NCBI RefSeq assembly: GCF_016735115.1
Contig: NZ_JAERQJ010000005.1
Span: 186,001-250,000 of the forward strand
Origin: Aquimarina mytili
GTDB lineage: Bacteria; Bacteroidota; Bacteroidia; Flavobacteriales; Flavobacteriaceae
Direction of reading: 5' to 3'
DNA: 64,000 nt
Below are positions 61,001 to 64,000 of this stretch, piece after piece. The position numbers and the translations under genes are program-made. The notes beneath the pieces are model-generated. The model saw only the letters and a program-made list of their open reading frames with translations. It ran no database searches and was not told where the DNA came from. The number at the start of each line of letters is the position of its first letter. Position 1 is the stretch's first letter.

Positions 61001-64000
61001 CCAGGATCATCTCCCGTTCCTGCCGCTATTCCAAGTTGTGCTGGTACAGGTGGTGTTCCACTTCCGCTAATTTCAGCAAAATCAAATGGTCCGGTTCCTC
61101 CTGTAATCGATACAATAACCGTTTCTGGATTTGTACAAGAAATTACTCCTCCGTTAACCGCAGTAACATCTCTGGTTACTGTTGGATCAGTCATAATAGC
61201 TAATGGTGGTACGATGACGTCAAAAGCAGTGAACACACAATTCTTATTATCAGTAACTGTAATAGTGTATGTGCCTGCAACCGGAGCATCAATCTCATAC
61301 TGAACATCATTAGCAGGGTTACCATCAGCATCTGCAACATCTGTTTCTGTACCAGAACTAGATGGTCCTGTATACGAAACATCATAAGGTGCAGTACCTC
61401 CGCTAATTGTTAAGGTAATAACTGGGAATACCGCATCGTTTGAAGGATCACAACTATATGGAGTTTGCGAAGGAACAACATTTAGTGCGGCCGTTGGGCC
61501 TCCAACTGTAATTGGCTCAACCGTTGCCGTACACCCTTTTCCTGAAGTTACAACAACTTCATATTGACCTGCCGGTATGGGTGCAATTGTATTATTAAAC
61601 AAAGGACTTGTTTGCGGTCCTGTTACTGAAACTCCCGTTGCTGTAGGCGATGGGTCGTATACGAATAACTCATACGTATACGTAGGGTTATCATCTGCAG
61701 TTGGATCTAATTCTATTAAAATAGTACCGTCGTCACCACCAAAACATGAAACTGGTGTTGGCGTCGCCGTTGGAATTGGATCTACAAAAGTAGGTACTGT
61801 AACATCGTCGGTAGCAGTACAACCAGGAGCTGTATTAATAGCGCTATCTGTAACCTCTACCCTATAATCTCCTGGGAATATACCATTGGTTCCTGCAACC
61901 GTACTACTAAACGTAAGTTGATTTGCCCCTGGCCCTGGTGTTTGTGTCACTCCTGCAATAGAAGTACCTGTTCCGGCATCAACTAAATCGAAAGTAAAAT
62001 TACCCGGGTTAGCAGCAAAATCAGAACCTCCTGTTACTGTTGCGATTATGGTCGCATCATTATCTCTACATGTAGGTTCAGTAATTGTAGCCGTAACTAA
62101 CAATTCTGGGAATACCGTTATGGTTTCTGGCAGCGACGGACAACCATTCTCATCAAAAGCTACTACTGAATAGGTGCCTGGTCCACTAACTGTAAAGTCT
62201 ATAGTAGCTGTATTAGGTCCTGTAGCAGTACCTGCTACTTGAGCTCCGCCATCAAGAGCAAAAGTTAAGGTTCCTGCTCCTGGTGGTATTACTACATTAC
62301 TGGTAGCCGTTACCGTAAAAGTATAATCGTTATCAAATGTACACGCATCATCTACAAAAGCATCTATCGTATTTATCACAGGTGCTGGTGTAACATCTGG
62401 GATTGTAATTTCATCAGGAGTAATACAACCATTTGCATCTTCTACAAAGATTACCCAATTTAAACTCACCGCAGGATCCAAACTAAATGTATTCGTTTCT
62501 GGGAAAACTGCTGGATCTGGTTGCGGCAGTGTTCCTGCAACAAATGCAAAGTTATAAGGTCCAACTCCTCCATTAGCATCCATAGTAACCACCGATAATG
62601 GGTTGTTACAGTCTGGGAATGTAGCACTATCTATATCTAATGTTAATACTGCCGGTTGAGAAAGATTCACTGCATTAGAATCATCATCACAGAATGGTGT
62701 TTGGGTTGCAGTTACTGTAACTACAATATTACCTGCTCCTAATCCTGAAATAACTAATCCTGTAGCAGGATCTGTGGTTGTATTTCCAGAACCTAGAATT
62801 GTAGCCGCGGTTGTAGTGTTTGTCGCTACAAAGTCGTACGTTCCCGTATATCCATTAACAGTTAAGGTAACTTCTCCTGTAGTATCGCCAAAACATGCTA
62901 CATTCGTTAATGGCGCTATTACGGCCTCTATCGTATCAAACGGTGCTATATCATAGGTTGGGGTTTCAATAGAACATGTAGTTCCTTGATCAATAATTCT
63001 AAACTGATAAGATCCTACACTTGGCAATGTAAATGTTGCCGTCGTTTCAATCTCTGGTGTAGCTCCGTTATCCCCGGTACCGGCAACTATTCCCGTTTGA
63101 GAGGGTACTGGAGGCGTTCCATTTCCGCTAATTTCAACAAAATCAAATGGTCCTGTACCTCCTGTAATTGATACAATAACTGTTTCAGGATTATTACAAG
63201 AAATCACACCGTTATTAACCGCCGTAATATCTCTTGTTATAGTCGGATCTGTCATGATTGGGAAATCAGGAATTACCGTATCCGGTACAATTGTAAATGA
63301 ACAGTTTTTAGAATCTAACACTGTAATCACATAGGTTCCAGCTACATCAGCATCAATTACATATTGAGCGCCAGTAACTGCAAGATTCGTTCCTGATAAT
63401 GGTCCTGTATATGTAATTCTATATGGAGGATTACCTCCTAAAATATCAACGGTAATGTCTGGGAATACATCATTATTAGATGCATCACAACTATAGGTAC
63501 TAGCCGTAGCTGTAGCCGTTAATAATGCCGGACTAGGAACTGTAAGGTCTTCGATTGCATCCTCACACCCATTATTCGATCTAACTAAAATACCATATAC
63601 ATTGTTTGGTGGTGCTAAACCAGAAATATCTGCCAATCCATCAAATAAAGGATCGTTAGGTTGCGTAAACAACAATGTTCCTGTTCCTGTAGGTCCTTGC
63701 CATAATTCATAGGTAAATGGCCCATCAGTATCTGTACCTGCTTGTATGTTAACCAATATAGAACCATCACTTCCCCCATTACAGCTTACATCTGTAATTG
63801 TTGGTGGATCTAATACAGGCTCTGTAGGCACTGGTCTAGACACATCGTCTGTTACTGCACAGCCACCTGGCGCAGGTGCAGCAGGACCAATAGTAAGGTC
63901 TCTAACTTCTACAGTATATGTCCCCGCAGTAACCGAAGTAAAGGTTGCTGCTGCGGCACCTAAAATAGCACCCGTTTGTACTATAGGTGCGATTGGAGTT
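58087..64000 (-). CDS. SprB-like giant adhesin with type B T9SS C-terminus, 5' end beyond the window
   Basis: The visible part is about 1,970 residues and open to the window edge; a GTG at 63843 is internal, not a start (in-frame codons continue as GGCAVTDDV and upstream). The sequence is low in Lys/Arg, rich in Thr/Gly/Pro/Asp, and built of SprB/Ig-like repeats of about 80-100 residues, each with a C-x-G/N-x-x-G start and an AGTYxVxVxDxxxC end. The last ~95 residues (RIPNYFTPDSPNGDPNDRFW to FTGHFTLYR) are the gliding-motility-associated type B sorting domain. Exported through type IX secretion and surface-attached, probably for gliding or adhesion. It contains a large internal duplication. 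Confidence 0.92.
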   Translation of the reverse strand, partial: TPIAPIVQTGAILGAAAATFTSVTAGTYTVEVRDLTIGPAAPAPGGCAVTDDVSRPVPTEPVLDPPTITDVSCNGGSDGSILVNIQAGTDTDGPFTYELWQGPTGTGTLLFTQPNDPLFDGLADISGLAPPNNVYGILVRSNNGCEDAIEDLTVPSPALLTATATASTYSCDASNNDVFPDITVDILGGNPPYRITYTGPLSGTNLAVTGAQYVIDADVAGTYVITVLDSKNCSFTIVPDTVIPDFPIMTDPTITRDITAVNNGVISCNNPETVIVSITGGTGPFDFVEISGNGTPPVPSQTGIVAGTGDNGATPEIETTATFTLPSVGSYQFRIIDQGTTCSIETPTYDIAPFDTIEAVIAPLTNVACFGDTTGEVTLTVNGYTGTYDFVATNTTTAATILGSGNTTTDPATGLVISGLGAGNIVVTVTATQTPFCDDDSNAVNLSQPAVLTLDIDSATFPDCNNPLSVVTMDANGGVGPYNFAFVAGTLPQPDPAVFPETNTFSLDPAVSLNWVIFVEDANGCITPDEITIPDVTPAPVINTIDAFVDDACTFDNDYTFTVTATSNVVIPPGAGTLTFALDGGAQVAGTATGPNTATIDFTVSGPGTYSVVAFDENGCPSLPETITVFPELLVTATITEPTCRDNDATIIATVTGGSDFAANPGNFTFDLVDAGTGTSIAGVTQTPGPGANQLTFSSTVAGTNGIFPGDYRVEVTDSAINTAPGCTATDDVTVPTFVDPIPTATPTPVSCFGGDDGTILIELDPTADDNPTYTYELFVYDPSPTATGVSVTGPQTSPLFNNTIAPIPAGQYEVVVTSGKGCTATVEPITVGGPTAALNVVPSQTPYSCDPSNDAVFPVITLTISGGTAPYDVSYTGPSSSGTETDVADADGNPANDVQYEIDAPVAGTYTITVTDNKNCVFTAFDVIVPPLAIMTDPTVTRDVTAVNGGVISCTNPETVIVSITGGTGPFDFAEISGSGTPPVPAQLGIAAGTGDDPGTPEIETIAVFTLPSVGSYVFRITDQTTTCTIDTPSYDIGQFDTIEAEITLGNDVTCFNTTPPDGSVNLTVTGYTGTYDYVATNTTTGATVLGSDNTASGTINIPGLEAGNIVVTVTATQTPFCDADSNTQAITLPAELTVTANQIREESCNPPAPGGDDALIEAVGNGGVPGAGGLEYQLETAGGIILVPFSTDPRFGDFGLDGGVAPAGIDYVVRVRDSRGCENTDTINIQPPVQIILDPIANITLDCSDSEDGVITAVASAGQGAGTYFFALTLPDGTQTAAVNNGTATFTWSDLKPGNYTVTVSDNLTCETTTTVTIDTPPAVTVDVNATGISCLTANPNNIQVIPGGGIGAPYEFGVSNNGGAITWQASDTFAGLPAGNYDFYVRDGNLCESPASNTIQVRDPEPFVVTLDLSNDFIVCFSEPTGSIDAVATGGLGNYMYSVTGTDYLGNAVNLGPQATSFFGDLLAGTYTYTTMSADCADDVQPFEIRQPAEFIIEVFEEPISCNGETDGRIRVTAVGGTAPYFYSLYNSAGDAVFTFLEDDIDNLLGEHTFENLTADIYRVEVEDFNGCPREEIDVEIIEPAPIEAIITATTPEDCAGDMNGTANISITGGLQPLPPASPEYYWSIDGVTYQLVPDPTNLFIDNLPGGTTTLFIRDSQNSANCQGAFNIDITPGVVLEAPLVQSLICPEYDYSDPENPVLTSDERYFVTFDIDSLTQTLDVIYTVEGINGTPNPANNTSLENTFEVTPGQYEGFMEFQMCRRSVGEIEVLEYTPLSTPVAQMTNNPQDPNEYEIIVDGGRQFDREPRYAYYFTRLEDGMTIDDLDPLDYTELSGNIFVIRETGDYVLRVVDAAGCETIVVQRLTYINIRIPNYFTPDSPNGDPNDRFWYPRQITPNSDDPFFFENMEVMVFDRYGRMLAEFKGDQLGWDGMYQGKQLPSGDYWYTIILNDVDNREFTGHFTLYR
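60583..61458 (-). repeat. Downstream copy of a ~290-residue duplicated block in the adhesin
   Basis: Starting YSCDPSNDAVFPVI and running through MTDPTVTRDVTAVN, TVIVSITGGTGPFDF, GYTGTYDYVATNTTT to VVTVTATQTPFCDADSN. It is near-parallel to the block at 62644-63495, about 680 residues apart in the protein. Boundaries estimated by eye. Confidence 0.75.
62644..63495 (-). repeat. Upstream copy of the ~290-residue duplicated block in the adhesin
   Basis: Starting YSCDASNNDVFPDI and running through MTDPTITRDITAVN, TVIVSITGGTGPFDF, GYTGTYDFVATNTTT to VVTVTATQTPFCDDDSN. Long stretches are identical to the downstream copy, with scattered substitutions and small indels. Confidence 0.75.

Noticed and set aside
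60968..61303. 111-codon plus-strand open frame within the adhesin
   Set aside because: Antisense to the SprB-like repeats, whose Thr/Gly/Pro codons give long open frames on the other strand; no family features.
63843..63843. GTG as a start for the adhesin gene
   Set aside because: In-frame repeat sequence continues upstream without a stop to the window edge (a complete repeat end with GGCAVTDDV), so this is an internal valine codon.

Overview
The window looks like a chromosome segment of a marine-type gliding Flavobacteriaceae (Bacteroidota); the genus cannot be fixed from the sequence alone (Aquimarina-like is a guess). Reasons: AT-rich DNA, TAnnTTTG-type promoters, Bacteroidota-restricted families (DUF6168, DUF4254, DUF6427, DUF6341, DUF4837, DUF6909), and type IX secretion/gliding genes (porW/sprE, a porP/sprF, and a giant SprB-like protein with a type B T9SS C-terminus). 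No tRNA, rRNA, insertion sequence, CRISPR array or phage gene was recognised.

Layout. 1-1319: end of the ATP synthase locus (atpB cut by the window edge, DUF6168, an AtpZ/AtpI-like protein). 1544-4720: bactofilin and the PorW/SprE lipoprotein. 4890-10401: a flavin/2Fe-2S reductase, a GT9 glycosyltransferase with a DUF4254 gene, two small membrane-protein genes, and purD. 10632-45897: a surface-polysaccharide locus of about 35 kb, all on the minus strand. 45953-56970: housekeeping and envelope genes (GH3-like synthetase, M23 peptidase, TatA, Tex, DUF4837 lipoprotein, LysM transglycosylase, Pgk, DNA polymerase III delta prime, a DoxX-like protein). 57044-64000: a PorP/SprF-like protein and the C-terminal ~1,970 residues of a SprB-like adhesin whose 5' end lies outside the window.

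How the polysaccharide locus works together, in transcription order (high to low coordinates). Two Wzz-like co-polymerases, then rmlBACD for dTDP-L-rhamnose, then a nonulosonic (legionaminic/pseudaminic-like) acid module: LegB-like dehydratase, LegC-like aminotransferase, PglD/NeuD-like acetyltransferase, NeuB synthase, CMP-transferase, a second divergent NeuB and a CBS-nucleotidyltransferase. Next come an unexpected GH27 glycosidase and a YhcH protein, then Wzx flippase, glycosyltransferases, a Wzy polymerase and a ligase-like protein. A promoter-like box then precedes a compact operon for a 2,3-diamino-uronic-acid-type sugar (WlbA/WbpB, WbpD and WbpE homologues) that carries an L-2-hydroxyglutarate oxidase gene. 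The locus ends with the initiating sugar-phosphate transferase, UDP-glucose dehydrogenase, UDP-xylose synthase and another ligase/polymerase. It has the parts of a Wzx/Wzy-dependent O-antigen or capsule.

The most interesting observations are (1) the lhgO gene embedded between WlbA/WbpD/WbpE homologues, which suggests a closed 2-oxoglutarate/2-hydroxyglutarate redox cycle serving sugar-nucleotide synthesis; (2) a deletion scar at 35075-35229, where the first codons of a lost neuB gene are joined to the tail of another lost gene, in a pathway that also lacks a visible LegG/NeuC 2-epimerase; (3) the second, divergent NeuB with its own nucleotidyltransferase; and (4) a lipoprotein alpha-galactosidase-like enzyme plus YhcH inside a biosynthetic cluster.
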